Assembly (NCBI RefSeq): GCF_017592475.1
Contig: NZ_JAGFNP010000005.1
Coordinates: 186,001-250,000 of the forward strand
DNA from: Glycomyces niveus
GTDB lineage: Bacteria > Actinomycetota > Actinomycetes > Mycobacteriales > Micromonosporaceae
Reading direction: 5' to 3'
Length of the DNA: 64,000 bases
Shown: positions 1-8,366 of the stretch, piece by piece
How the letters are laid out: each line of letters starts with the position of its first letter
Numbering within the stretch: the stretch's first letter is position 1
The notes under the pieces: generated by a model
Told to the model about the DNA's origin: nothing
The model's database searches: none
The model's input: the letters and a program-made list of their open reading frames with translations, nothing else
Made by a program: the position numbers and the translations under genes

Positions 1-231
1 ACAAAGTCTATCCGACCGGTACGACGGAAAACAGTTCGCGCGCGCCAGTTTCCCGCATAGCCGCACACTCCTCCGATAAAGGTCACTCGAACGTGTTCCA
101 CACGGGTGCGCAGCGTCACCGCCGCGGCGGCCCCGGCAGCGGACCGCTTGGCACGCCCCAGCCGCGGGCGTATGCTTCACAACCACCCGTGACCTGCGGA
201 CCGCTGACCCCGCCGAACCTGTGAGAGGCCC

Positions 232-951
232 ATGCCGCTTTCGACTAGCCAGCCGAACGCCGAGACCGAGGCCACCCTGCTCGTCGTCGAGGACGAAGAG
301 AACATCTGCGAACTCCTGGCCACGTCGCTGCGGTACGCCGGCTTCGCCGTCCACGCCGTGGGCACCGGTGACGAAGCCCTCCGCTCCATCGCCCGGCACC
401 GCCCCGACCTGGTCGTCCTCGACGTGAACCTCCCCGACTTCGACGGCTTCGAGGTCGTGCGCCGCATGCGCTCGGGCTCCGACCACACCCCCGTCCTCTT
501 CCTCACCGCCCGCGACGACACCGCCGACACCGTCACCGGCCTCTCCGTGGGCGGCGACGACTACATCACCAAGCCCTTCGCGCTCGAAGAGGTCGTCGCC
601 CGCATCCGCGCCGTCCTGCGCCGCTCCTCCGGTGAACTGCCCCGGCCCTCGCGCCTCCAGTACGCCGACCTCGAACTCGACGAGGAGACCCACGAGGTGT
701 GGCGTTCGGGCAAGGCCGTGCAGCTCTCGCCCACCGAGTTCAAGCTCCTGCGCTACTTCATGATCAACGCCGGGCGGGTGCTCTCCAAGGCCCAGATCCT
801 CGACCACGTGTGGCGCTACGACTTCCGCGGCGATGACGGCATCGTCGAGTCCTACGTCTCCTACCTGCGCCGCAAGATCGACACCGGCGAGCCCAAACTC
901 ATCCAGACCCTCAGGGGCATCGGCTACGTCCTGCGGGAGCAGCATCGTTGA
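232..951 (+). CDS. OmpR/PhoB-family response regulator (TrcR/MprA-like)
   Basis: This is a DNA-binding response regulator of 239 residues, the usual size. The receiver domain spans about residues 16-130. It has the acidic pair VVEDEE near the start, the phospho-acceptor Asp64 in VVLDVNLPD, the LFLTARD switch segment and the conserved Lys in TKPF. The second half is a winged helix of the OmpR type, with the LSPTEFKLL segment and the C-terminal YLRRKID and RGIGYVLR motifs that contact DNA. The sensor kinase gene starts inside its stop codon, so the two are translationally coupled. An HtrA-like protease follows. The order regulator-kinase-HtrA protease matches mprA-mprB-pepD of Mycobacterium, so envelope stress is a reasonable guess for the signal, but the receiver sequence also resembles TrcR. 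The family call is firm and the signal is inferred. Confidence 0.95.
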   Translation: MPLSTSQPNAETEATLLVVEDEENICELLATSLRYAGFAVHAVGTGDEALRSIARHRPDLVVLDVNLPDFDGFEVVRRMRSGSDHTPVLFLTARDDTADTVTGLSVGGDDYITKPFALEEVVARIRAVLRRSSGELPRPSRLQYADLELDEETHEVWRSGKAVQLSPTEFKLLRYFMINAGRVLSKAQILDHVWRYDFRGDDGIVESYVSYLRRKIDTGEPKLIQTLRGIGYVLREQHR

Positions 952-2447
952 GCGCGCCGCGCGTATTCGAGGGCGTCCGCGACAAGTGGGACCGGACGCC
1001 GCTGAGGGTTCGGCTCACCGCGGCCGTGCTCGTCCTCGTGGCGGGCTCCCTCATCCTCATCAGCGTCTCCACCATCCTCGCGCTGCACTCGTACTTCCTC
1101 GGCACCGTGGACGACGAGCTCAAGACCCAGCTCATCGAGTTCAGCCCCGAGAACTTCGAGCCCGAGCTGTTCAACGAGACCGACGAGGCGCCCGGGGTGA
1201 GCCCCGAGCAGTACATCTTCAGCCTCGTGTCGCCGAGCGGGACCCGCTACGACCGGCCCGACGACCGCGCCGACTCGCCCGTGTTCGACTACGAGCAGCT
1301 CCAGGCCGCAGGCGGCGAGGCGTTCACGGCGCTCAGCGCCGACGGGGTGACGCGGTGGCGGGTGCTGGGCCTGCCGGGCTCCGAAGTGGGCAGCAAGGAC
1401 GTCGACTACAAGCCGGAGGAGCACAACCTCGACCCCGACTCGTACTACGTGCTCTCCTACAAGCTCTCGCACTTCGACAAGACCGTGGCCGGGCTCGTGT
1501 GGGTCGATCTGCTCATCGGGGCGGGCGTGCTCGCGGGCCTGGCGGCGATCGGCGTGGGCCTGGTCCGCGCGAGCCTCTCGCCGCTGCGGCAGATCGAGAA
1601 CACGGCGGCGATGATCGCGGCGGGGAACTACTCGCGGCGCGTCCCCGACCACGACCCGAGCACCGAGGTGGGCCGGGTCGGGCGGGCCATCAACTCGATG
1701 CTGACCAAAGTGGAGGGCGCGATCCGCGCCCGGGAATGGTCGGAGCAGCGCGCGCACGACTCCGAGGAGCGGATGCGCGAGTTCATCGCGGACGCCTCGC
1801 ACGAGCTGCGCACCCCGCTCACGAGCGTGCGCGGGTACGCCGAGCTCGTGCGCACCAACCCGCAGATGCCCGAGGCCGACCGGCAGCAGTACATCGGGCA
1901 GATCGAGGAGGCGGCCAAGCGCATGGGCCTGCTCGTGGGCGACCTGCTGCACCTGGCCCGGCTCGGGCAGGAGCGGCCGGTCGAGACCGAGCCGGTCGAC
2001 CTGGCCGTGCTCGGCCACGAGGCCGTCGCCGCGCACGCGGTGATGGCCGAGGACCACGAGTTCGGCTTCACCGGCGCCCCCGGCGCCTCCACTGTGGTCG
2101 CCGCCGACCGGGCGCGGATGCGGCAGGTGCTCGACAACCTCCTGTCGAACGCGGTCCGGCACACGCCCGAGGGCACCCACATCAACGTCGAGGTCGCGGC
2201 CGAGGACGAGACCGTGCGGCTCACCGTCGCCGACGACGGCCCCGGCATGACCCCCGAGACCGCCGAGCGGGTCTTCGAGCGGTTCTTCCGCTCCGACTCC
2301 GTCTCCCACCCTGGTTCGGGGCTCGGCCTGGCGATCGTGGCCGCGATCGTGAAGGCCCACGGCGGGACCGTCCAGGTCGCGTCCGAGCCCGGCGAAGGCA
2401 CCGCGTTCACCGTGATCCTCACGGCCGAGCCGCCCGCCACCGACTAG
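948..2447 (+). CDS. Membrane sensor histidine kinase
   Basis: This is the sensor kinase partner of the preceding response regulator, with 499 residues. The TTG start overlaps the regulator stop (TTGA). A first membrane helix lies at about residues 22-46. An extracellular sensing region of roughly 130 residues, rich in Asp, Glu and Tyr, follows, then a second helix near residue 180-202 and a HAMP linker (RASLSPLRQIENTA). The HisKA box SHELRTPLTSVRGY carries the phosphorylated His285. The ATPase domain shows the N box LDNLLSNAVRHT, the G1 box VADDGPGM, the F box FERFFRSD and the G2 box GSGLGLAIV. The kinase should autophosphorylate on His285 and pass phosphate to Asp64 of its partner. The size and domain order match MprB and TrcS kinases. 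The ligand cannot be read from the sequence. Confidence 0.95.
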   Translation: MSAPRVFEGVRDKWDRTPLRVRLTAAVLVLVAGSLILISVSTILALHSYFLGTVDDELKTQLIEFSPENFEPELFNETDEAPGVSPEQYIFSLVSPSGTRYDRPDDRADSPVFDYEQLQAAGGEAFTALSADGVTRWRVLGLPGSEVGSKDVDYKPEEHNLDPDSYYVLSYKLSHFDKTVAGLVWVDLLIGAGVLAGLAAIGVGLVRASLSPLRQIENTAAMIAAGNYSRRVPDHDPSTEVGRVGRAINSMLTKVEGAIRAREWSEQRAHDSEERMREFIADASHELRTPLTSVRGYAELVRTNPQMPEADRQQYIGQIEEAAKRMGLLVGDLLHLARLGQERPVETEPVDLAVLGHEAVAAHAVMAEDHEFGFTGAPGASTVVAADRARMRQVLDNLLSNAVRHTPEGTHINVEVAAEDETVRLTVADDGPGMTPETAERVFERFFRSDSVSHPGSGLGLAIVAAIVKAHGGTVQVASEPGEGTAFTVILTAEPPATD

Positions 2448-2457
2448 GCACTCTTGG

Positions 2458-2566
2458 AAAGCTTTAAAGGACGTCGATGTCCCGCAAGCGGACCGAAGCG
2501 GCGCCGGCCGCTCTGACCAGCGCCTCCGTGTCCGGACTGGACGCGGATCATTAAAGGCTTTTAAGG
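2458..2566. promoter_or_regulatory. AT-rich near-repeats upstream of the HtrA-like gene
   Basis: Two AT-rich blocks stand out from the GC-rich surroundings in the gap between the kinase and the protease gene: AAAGCTTTAAAGG at 2458-2470 and TTAAAGGCTTTTAA from 2551. Both contain near-palindromes built on AAAG/CTTT and are about 90 bases apart. They may be promoter or operator elements for the protease gene. No known consensus is matched. Confidence 0.3.
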
Positions 2567-2599
2567 CGTTTTCGCAGCGGGCCGAGAGGTCCGCCCGTC

Positions 2600-4042
2600 A
2601 TGCTGCCTTACATGAGCAGCACTGAGAGCACCAAGGGCCCCGAGGGGACCGAAGCACAGGGCCCCGACGGGCCTCGCACCCCCGCCGCACCCGAGCCGGC
2701 CGCCGACGCGGCCCCGGCCCCCGAGCAGGCCGCGAGCCTGCCGCCCAGCACCGCGCCCGCTGCCGGAGACACCGCCGTCATCGGCCCCGCGCACCCGGCC
2801 GCACCGCACCCGGCCGCACCGCAGGCGCCCGCCGCTGGACCCTCCCACCCTGCCGACGCCGCGGGCGCCGCGCAACCGACGCACCACACGCAGGTCCTCC
2901 ACGGGACGCCCGCACCGGCGCCCGCCGGGGCACCGCACATGTCCGCCCCCGCTTGGCAGCCCGGCGGACCCGTCCCGCCGATCTACCACCAGCCCGGCGC
3001 GCCCGTCGGCCCGCCGCGGCCCCGAGGCCGCGGGAAGCTCGTGGCCGGAGCGCTCGCACTGGCGCTGATCGCGGGCGGCGCGGGCGGCATCGCGGGCTGG
3101 TTCCTCAACGACGGCGACGGCGGCACCACCAACGTCCAGTCCGTCTCGATGGACGCCGGCGCCGGCATGACCTACACCGAGATCGTGAACAAGGTCAGCC
3201 CCTCGGTCGTCACCATCGTGACCGACGCGGCCGAAGGCTCCGGCGTCGTCTACTCCAAGGACGGCTACATCGTCACCAACAACCACGTCGTGGACGGCGC
3301 GCGCAGTGTGGAGGTCCGCTTCTCGGACGGCAGCTCCGCGCCCGCGAACATCGTCGCCACCGACGCCACCCAGGACCTCGCGGTCATCCAGGTCGAGGGC
3401 GTCGACGACCTCACGCCGGTCGCCTTCGCCGACTCCAGCTCCGTGCAGGTCGGCGACGTCGCCGTCGCGATCGGCTCCCCGCTGGGCCTGGAAGGCACCG
3501 TCACCACGGGCATCGTCTCCGCGCTCGACCGGTCCATGACCGTCTCGGGCGAGCAGGGCATGGGCCAGCAGTCCAGCTCGACCCTGAGCGGCCTCATCCA
3601 GACCGACGCGGCCATCAACTCCGGCAACTCCGGCGGCGCCCTCGTCAACGGCGACGGCGAGCTCATCGGCATCAACACCGCCATCGCCACCACCGACTCC
3701 GGCTCGATCGGCCTCGGCTTCTCGATCCCGTCGAACACCGTCAAGGACACGGTGCAGCAGCTCATCGACAACGGCTCGGTCGAGCGCGGCTACCTCGGCG
3801 TCTCGGTGGCCGACACCGACGGCAACGGAGCCATGGTCCTCAGCGTCGAACCGGACTCGCCCGCCGCCCAGGCCGGGCTCCAGGAGGGCGACGTGATCAC
3901 CGCGATCGACGGGACCCCCGTCACGACCGCGTCCGAAGTGGTCGCCGCCGTGCAGGGCACCTCCTCGGGCACCGAGGTCGCGATCACCTACACCCGCGAC
4001 CAGCAGCAGGCCGAGACCACAGCGACCCTCGAAGCCTCCTGA
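2600..4042 (+). CDS. HtrA/DegP-like membrane-anchored serine protease with PDZ domain
   Basis: This is a trypsin-fold protease of the S1C (HtrA) class that degrades or senses misfolded proteins outside the membrane. The first 145 residues are a Pro/Ala-rich cytoplasmic tail. One membrane helix follows at about 146-169 (ALALALIAGGAGG), and the rest is outside. The catalytic triad is visible: His229 in TNNHVVDG, Asp259 in TQDLAVIQV and Ser344 in SGNSGGALVN. A PDZ domain (YLGVSVAD to the C-terminus) occupies about the last 90 residues. The length of 480 is close to PepD. The second ATG at 2612 is an alternative start. The gene lies 153 bases after the kinase gene, far enough for its own promoter, and is followed by a strong hairpin terminator. 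By analogy to MprAB-PepD it may be a target of the adjacent two-component system. Confidence 0.93.
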   Translation: MLPYMSSTESTKGPEGTEAQGPDGPRTPAAPEPAADAAPAPEQAASLPPSTAPAAGDTAVIGPAHPAAPHPAAPQAPAAGPSHPADAAGAAQPTHHTQVLHGTPAPAPAGAPHMSAPAWQPGGPVPPIYHQPGAPVGPPRPRGRGKLVAGALALALIAGGAGGIAGWFLNDGDGGTTNVQSVSMDAGAGMTYTEIVNKVSPSVVTIVTDAAEGSGVVYSKDGYIVTNNHVVDGARSVEVRFSDGSSAPANIVATDATQDLAVIQVEGVDDLTPVAFADSSSVQVGDVAVAIGSPLGLEGTVTTGIVSALDRSMTVSGEQGMGQQSSSTLSGLIQTDAAINSGNSGGALVNGDGELIGINTAIATTDSGSIGLGFSIPSNTVKDTVQQLIDNGSVERGYLGVSVADTDGNGAMVLSVEPDSPAAQAGLQEGDVITAIDGTPVTTASEVVAAVQGTSSGTEVAITYTRDQQQAETTATLEAS

Positions 4043-4049
4043 CCGACGA

Positions 4050-4093
4050 CGCGAACGCGGCCCCGGGCCAGATGGCTCGGGGCCGCGTTCGCG
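4050..4093 (+). terminator. Hairpin terminator after the HtrA-like gene
   Basis: A 15-base perfect inverted repeat (arms at 4050-4064 and 4079-4093) with a 14-base loop starts 8 bases after the protease stop codon. There is no clear T-run, which is common in high-GC actinomycetes. Confidence 0.8.
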
Positions 4094-4200
4094 TGCTCAA
4101 GGGCCGTTGAGCACGCGTCACTGCGGGATGCCGTGGCGCCGTGTCGCGATCACGACGCCAAGGCGCTCTCCTCGCGGAGCTCAGGGCCTGCCCTGGGCGT

Positions 4201-4899
4201 TCACTGCACCGTGGTGCTCGCGCTCGGCTCGAGGGCGGCGCGGGCCGGGCGCAGCTGCGGCGGGGCGATCCCGGTGTCGATCCACTCCGCGAGGCGCTCG
4301 CGGTCGACGATGAGGACCCCCAGCTGGGCGGCCACGGCCTCGTTGCGCGCCGCGTGGTGCATCCAGTGCAGGTTCGCGTTCGTGATGAGCACGCCCGCGT
4401 CGCAGTCCCAGCGGGCCTTGATCTCGCCGCCGAGGATCTGGACGTGACGGTTGCCGTTGCGCCGCCGCATCGTCTTGTCGTCCTTCTTGGCGCGCACGAT
4501 GATCCGCTGCCCGTTGTTGAAGGTGACCACGAAGTTGCAGCCCAGGTCGTTCTTGCGGTGCCCGAACTTCTTCACGCGCTTGGCGTCCAGGCCGACCAGG
4601 AGCTGGCCCGCCATGGCGTCGAACTGGGGGATGTTCATCTTGTCGACGCTGCGCATGATGGTGTGGCGCTCGGCGGCGACGGCGCGGTCGCGGTGCTCGT
4701 GCCCGCGCGAGCGGAACAGGAACCAGCCCGCGAGTGCGGTGCCCCCCAACAGGATCGCCACTGAAGCGAACCAGGCCCAATGGTCCGCTATGAATCCGAG
4801 AACGAAATAACCGAGGATGAGAGCGGCGACTCCCGCTCCGACTCTGAGGATCACGGACAAGGCGGCCTCCACTGGGTTGAGAGGGCTCGACAGATTCAC
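4201..4899 (-). CDS. Membrane protein with Mrr-like restriction endonuclease domain
   Basis: The open frame runs back to 5097, but the GTG at 4899 is the likelier start. The segment before it is low in coding character and covers a palindromic intergenic region. From this start the protein has about 232 residues. Two membrane helices lie near the N-terminus (VGAGVAALILGYFVLGF and FASVAILLGGTALAGWFLF). A cytoplasmic Mrr/RecB-type nuclease domain follows, beginning around MNIPQFDAMAGQLL. The fold is suggested by the DLGCNFVV strand with its Asp, the following RIIVRAKKD strand and the late GVLITNANLHWMHHAARNE helix-strand unit. In Mrr enzymes the second strand usually reads QCKR; here the Gln is replaced, although the Lys is present. 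It could be a membrane-linked nuclease or a catalytically altered relative. The target is unknown. Confidence 0.65.
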   Translation of the reverse strand: MNLSSPLNPVEAALSVILRVGAGVAALILGYFVLGFIADHWAWFASVAILLGGTALAGWFLFRSRGHEHRDRAVAAERHTIMRSVDKMNIPQFDAMAGQLLVGLDAKRVKKFGHRKNDLGCNFVVTFNNGQRIIVRAKKDDKTMRRRNGNRHVQILGGEIKARWDCDAGVLITNANLHWMHHAARNEAVAAQLGVLIVDRERLAEWIDTGIAPPQLRPARAALEPSASTTVQ

Positions 4900-4958
4900 G
4901 GCTGGCGTCGCCGGGGGACGGTCAGCGTTATGTCGCCTGTGATGTAGCGGTGCAAGTA

Positions 4959-4983
4959 CATGGCTCGCGAACGCGTCGCCATG
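4959..4983. promoter_or_regulatory. Palindromic element, copy 1 (CATGGC...GCCATG)
   Basis: A 25-base dyad begins CATGGCTCGC and ends TCGCCATG, with CATGGC/GCCATG outer arms. A close second copy begins 38 bases downstream. Both lie between the divergent nuclease and rsmI genes. The arrangement looks like a pair of operator sites, but no regulator is identifiable. Confidence 0.4.
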
Positions 4984-4996
4984 GCGGTTCAAAATC

Positions 4997-5019
4997 CATG
5001 GCTCGCAAGCTTCGCCATG
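4997..5019. promoter_or_regulatory. Palindromic element, copy 2 (CATGGC...GCCATG)
   Basis: This is the second copy of the CATGGC/GCCATG dyad. It is 23 bases long and has an AAGCTT palindrome at its centre. It shares the CATGGCTCGC left end and TCGCCATG right end with the first copy. It lies about 145 bases before the rsmI start and 100 bases before the proposed nuclease start on the other strand. Confidence 0.4.
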
Positions 5020-5164
5020 ACTATGAGTATCCGTTACCGTTCGCTCACGCGTAAGGTCAATGTCCGGTACCCGACAGCTTGGCGCGGCATCCTGCATGTG
5101 CGGCCCGTCGCGGCACGGTCACCGAGCCTCCGCCCCGCCCTCGGCGGTGGGGGATACTGGCCCG

Positions 5165-6016
5165 ATGTCGAACTCCGCAACAGGCGTTTTGGTGCTTCTC
5201 GGTGCGCCCCTGGGAAATCCAGAGGACGCCTCGTCTCGGCTCCGGACCGAGCTGGCCCGCGCCGACGTCATCGCCGCAGAGGATACCCGGCGGCTCCGGC
5301 GGCTCCTCAGTGAACTGGATGTCGTTCCCACCGCGGCGATAACGTCCTATTTCGAGGCGAACGAGGCGGGCCGAACGACGACCCTTATCGAACAATTGTA
5401 CGACGGAAAGCGGGTCGCCGTCATCACCGACGGCGGCATGCCCTCGGTCTCCGATCCCGGCTTCCGCCTGGTCAAGGCCGCGATCGACGCCGACATCGCG
5501 GTGACCTGCGCGCCCGGTGCCAGCGCGGTGACGACCGCGCTGGCGCTCTCGGGGATGCCCTGCGACCGGTTCTGCTTCGAGGGGTTCGCGCCGCGCAAGG
5601 ACGGCGAGCGGCGGCGGCTGTTCGCCGAACTCGCCGAGGAGAAGCGCACCATGGTGTTCTTCGAGTCGCCGCGGCGCGTCGAGGAGACATTGCGCGCCAT
5701 GGCCTCCGCCTTCGGCGCTGACCGGCCCGCCGCGCTCTGCCGCGAACTGACCAAGACCCACGAGGAGATCCGCCGCGGCGGCCTTGCCGAACTCGCCGAA
5801 GGCGCCGCGGACGACCCGCCGCGCGGCGAGATCACCCTCGTCGTCTCCGGCTGGACCGGCCCGGACGCGAGCGAGGCCACCCCCGAGGCGATGGCCGCGG
5901 CCGTGGCCGTCCTCGAAGCGGCCGGCGCCGACCGCAAACTCGCCATGAAAGAAGTCGCCGTCCGCTACGGCGTCAGCCGCCGCGACGTCTACGACGCGGT
6001 GTTGAAAGCGGACTGA
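5165..6016 (+). CDS. rsmI: 16S rRNA (cytidine(1402)-2'-O)-methyltransferase RsmI
   Basis: RsmI methylates the ribose 2'-OH of C1402 in 16S rRNA, using S-adenosylmethionine, and fine-tunes decoding. The protein has 283 residues, the normal size. It shows the family blocks in order: LLGAPLGNPEDASSR near the start, AAEDTRRLRRLL, then TDGGMPSVSDPG, which forms part of the SAM pocket, and APGASAVTTALALSG. The C-terminal part carries FFESPRR and ELTKTHEE. The frame is open from 5060, but the ATG at 5165 puts the first strand (TGVLVLLG) at the expected place. The gene stands alone, divergent from the nuclease gene, and converges on the ABC transporter, with an AT-rich hairpin between them. Confidence 0.95.
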   Translation: MSNSATGVLVLLGAPLGNPEDASSRLRTELARADVIAAEDTRRLRRLLSELDVVPTAAITSYFEANEAGRTTTLIEQLYDGKRVAVITDGGMPSVSDPGFRLVKAAIDADIAVTCAPGASAVTTALALSGMPCDRFCFEGFAPRKDGERRRLFAELAEEKRTMVFFESPRRVEETLRAMASAFGADRPAALCRELTKTHEEIRRGGLAELAEGAADDPPRGEITLVVSGWTGPDASEATPEAMAAAVAVLEAAGADRKLAMKEVAVRYGVSRRDVYDAVLKAD

Positions 6017-6043
6017 GCGGCACTGGACGAGAGCCAAAGACAC

Positions 6044-6069
6044 ATATATCCGCTAATAAGCGGATATAT
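6044..6069. terminator. AT-rich hairpin between convergent genes
   Basis: A perfect 11-base inverted repeat (ATATATCCGCT / AGCGGATATAT) with a four-base AATA loop lies between the rsmI stop and the convergent ABC permease stop. It probably serves as a two-way terminator. The AT-rich stem is unusual for this genome, where other hairpins are almost pure GC. Confidence 0.6.
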
Positions 6070-6145
6070 ACCCCCTAAGGGACCCCTGGTGCAAAAGTAC
6101 TCCTCGGGTGTGACATTTCCGGTTCGAACAAGAAACGAGGACCGC

Positions 6146-7261
6146 TCACAGCTCGTCGAACTTGAAGGTCTTCCAAGCGATCAGGCTCATCACCACGGCG
6201 AACGCCGCCAGGTAGGCGATGTGGTTCAGGACCGTGCTCGGGGGCTCGCCGAGGGAGACCACCGCCTGGATCGCCAGATTGAGGTGCGTCATCGGCGACA
6301 CCTGCGAGAGCCAGCCCATCCAGCCCGGCAGCGCGTCCACCGCGTAGAACGCGCCCGACACGAACGCCATCGGCATCGTCACCATGTTGCTCAGCCCCGC
6401 CGCGCCCGGGCTCGTCTTCGCGATCGTCCCGATGATGACGCCCATCGCCAGGAACGAGAACGTGCCGAGCAGCACCAGCGGCACCGCGAACCACGTCCAC
6501 GCCGACAACCGCAGCCCCAGCAGCGCCGCCACCCCGAGGAACACCACCGTCTGCAGCACCACCACCATCAGGCTCACGCTGATGCGCGCCGAGATGAACC
6601 GCCCCGCCGAGGCCGGGGTCACCCGCAGGCGCCGGATCAGCTTGTCGCGCTTGAGATCGACGATGGTCCCCGCCGCGCCGAACACGCCCGCGATCGCGAT
6701 GCCCCACGCCAGCATGCCCGGCGCCAGATACTGCACCGGCTCGAGCGACCGGTCCTCGGCTCCACCGCTGCCGACCTGGAGCCCCTCGCCCGGCTCGGCC
6801 AGCAACTCCACGTTCTCGTGCTCCACGAGCGCCTGCAGCCTGCTCCCGGCGAGCTCGCCCGTGGTGCCGTTCGTCTGCGACCAGATGACCCTGACGAACT
6901 GGCCGTCCTGCGTGATCAGAGCGTCCGCGTCGCCGCTCTCGACCCGCTCCAGCGCCGCATCCTCGTCGGCGACCTCCGAAAACTCGAGTCCGGCGTTCGC
7001 GATCTCGATGTCGGCGACCTGCTCGAGCACGGGCACATCACCGACGGCGAGCACCCGCGACGCGGGCACGTCGTTGGAGCCGTACACCGTCACCAGCAGG
7101 ATCAGGAACAGCAGCGGCAGCAGCAGATTGAAGAACACCTGCGCCTTGTCCCGCGTCCACGACAGCCACAGCGCCCGCACCAGCGCCAGGTAGGTGGGCA
7201 TCGCGCCGGGCCGCGTGGCCCGCGCCTGCTCGCGAGCAGCCTCGCGCGTCTCGACGCTCAC
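6146..7261 (-). CDS. ABC-2 type exporter, permease subunit
   Basis: This is the membrane subunit of a DrrAB-like exporter. From the GTG at 7261, whose bases overlap the ATPase stop as GTGA, it has 371 residues; a GTG at 7270 is also possible. One helix lies near the N-terminus (FFNLLLPLLFLILLVTVYG). A long extracytoplasmic loop of about 150 residues follows. Five helices make up the C-terminal half, including the ABC-2 signature around KLIRRLRVTPASAGRFI and the VTMPMAFVSGAFY helix. This topology matches drug or lipid exporters with one permease gene. The substrate cannot be predicted. It is co-transcribed with, and translationally coupled to, the ATPase gene upstream. Confidence 0.9.
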   Translation of the reverse strand: MSVETREAAREQARATRPGAMPTYLALVRALWLSWTRDKAQVFFNLLLPLLFLILLVTVYGSNDVPASRVLAVGDVPVLEQVADIEIANAGLEFSEVADEDAALERVESGDADALITQDGQFVRVIWSQTNGTTGELAGSRLQALVEHENVELLAEPGEGLQVGSGGAEDRSLEPVQYLAPGMLAWGIAIAGVFGAAGTIVDLKRDKLIRRLRVTPASAGRFISARISVSLMVVVLQTVVFLGVAALLGLRLSAWTWFAVPLVLLGTFSFLAMGVIIGTIAKTSPGAAGLSNMVTMPMAFVSGAFYAVDALPGWMGWLSQVSPMTHLNLAIQAVVSLGEPPSTVLNHIAYLAAFAVVMSLIAWKTFKFDEL

Positions 7262-8175
7262 TCGCGCCACTCCCGTCCGGTCACGTCCAAGAACACGTCT
7301 TCGAGGTTCGCCGTGCGCACCGACAGGCCCTGCAGGGCGCCGTCGGCGGCCAGCTCTGTGAGGAGCTTCTGCGGGTCGCGGGTCTCGAAGACCACCCGCC
7401 CGTCCTCCTCGCGCACCGGGTCGCCCCCGGCCAGCGCCGCCGCCCGGTCAGCGTCGAGCTGCCCCGCGGCGACCGCGATGCGGGTCGGCGCGTCCAGGCT
7501 CCCGATGAGCTCGGCCGGGCTGCCGGTGGCGCGGATCCGGCCCGCGTCCATGATCGCGACCCGGTCGCACAGCGCCTCGGCCTCTTCCATGTAATGCGTC
7601 GTCAGCACCACTGTGCGGCCCTCGTCGTTGATGCGCCGGATCAGGTCCCACAGGTTGCGGCGCGCCTGCGGGTCGAGCGCGGCGGTCGGCTCGTCGAGGA
7701 ACACCAGCTCAGGGTCGCCGACGAGCGAGCACGCGATCGACAGCCGCTGCTTCTGCCCGCCGGAGAGCTTCTCGGCGCGCACGTTCGCCGAGTCGGCCAG
7801 GCCAACGAGGTCGAGCATCGCCATGGCGCGCTCGCGGCCCTCGCCGTAGAGCTTCGCGAACGTCTCCAGCTGCTCCCGGGCGGTCAGGAACTCGAAGAAC
7901 GCGCTGGCCTGGAGCTGGACGCCGAGGCGGCCGGTCAATTCGGGGGAGTGGGGCCAGGGGGAGCGGCCGAGGAGGCGCACGGTACCGGAGTCGGGCTTGC
8001 GCAGGCCCTCGACGATCTCGAGGGTGGTGGTCTTCCCGGCCCCGTTGGGGCCGAGGATGCCGAAGAACTCGCCGCGTTCGACGCGGAAGCTCACGCCGTC
8101 GACCGCGCGGACCTCGCCGGTCCTGCGGCCGCGGTAGGTCTTGCGGAGGTCGGCGACCTCGATGGCGGCGTCCAT
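7258..8175 (-). CDS. ABC exporter, ATP-binding subunit (DrrA-like)
   Basis: This is the ATPase of the two-gene exporter. The frame is open from 8373, but the upstream part contains no sensible sequence, and the ATG at 8175 precedes the first conserved strand (AIEVADLRKTYRG). This gives 305 residues. Walker A is GPNGAGKTTT, the Q-loop region is GVQLQASAFF, the ABC signature is KLSGGQKQR, Walker B is ELVFLDEPTAALD and the switch His is in VVLTTHYMEEAEAL. The C-terminal 80 residues form the extra domain seen in DrrA and CcmA-type exporters. It pairs with the ABC-2 permease that starts inside its stop codon. The gene is divergent from narK across about 190 bases. Confidence 0.93.
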   Translation of the reverse strand: MDAAIEVADLRKTYRGRRTGEVRAVDGVSFRVERGEFFGILGPNGAGKTTTLEIVEGLRKPDSGTVRLLGRSPWPHSPELTGRLGVQLQASAFFEFLTAREQLETFAKLYGEGRERAMAMLDLVGLADSANVRAEKLSGGQKQRLSIACSLVGDPELVFLDEPTAALDPQARRNLWDLIRRINDEGRTVVLTTHYMEEAEALCDRVAIMDAGRIRATGSPAELIGSLDAPTRIAVAAGQLDADRAAALAGGDPVREEDGRVVFETRDPQKLLTELAADGALQGLSVRTANLEDVFLDVTGREWRE

Positions 8176-8366
8176 AGCCGTTAACGCTATGCCATCGGCC
8201 TTTGTGACCGGGTTCTCGCCTTGCGGGTGTAGGCGGTCCGGGCGCGTACACCCGGGGTGGCAGGCGCTCCTTTCACACCCTCCGTAACAGAACCGTGAGC
8301 CGAACTTCATCGCACCGGCACAGGTGCCGCACAACCAGGCAACGCCGCTCCGTGAATGTAGTGCCC

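Noticed and set aside
1..231. Gene at the left edge
   Set aside because: No frame with coding character is seen. The stretch is probably the upstream region of the response regulator gene.
8274..8299. GlnR site upstream of narK
   Set aside because: GTAAC-n6-GTGAG is present, but the second box does not match GAAAC and the other half is missing, so support is too weak compared with the two sites reported.
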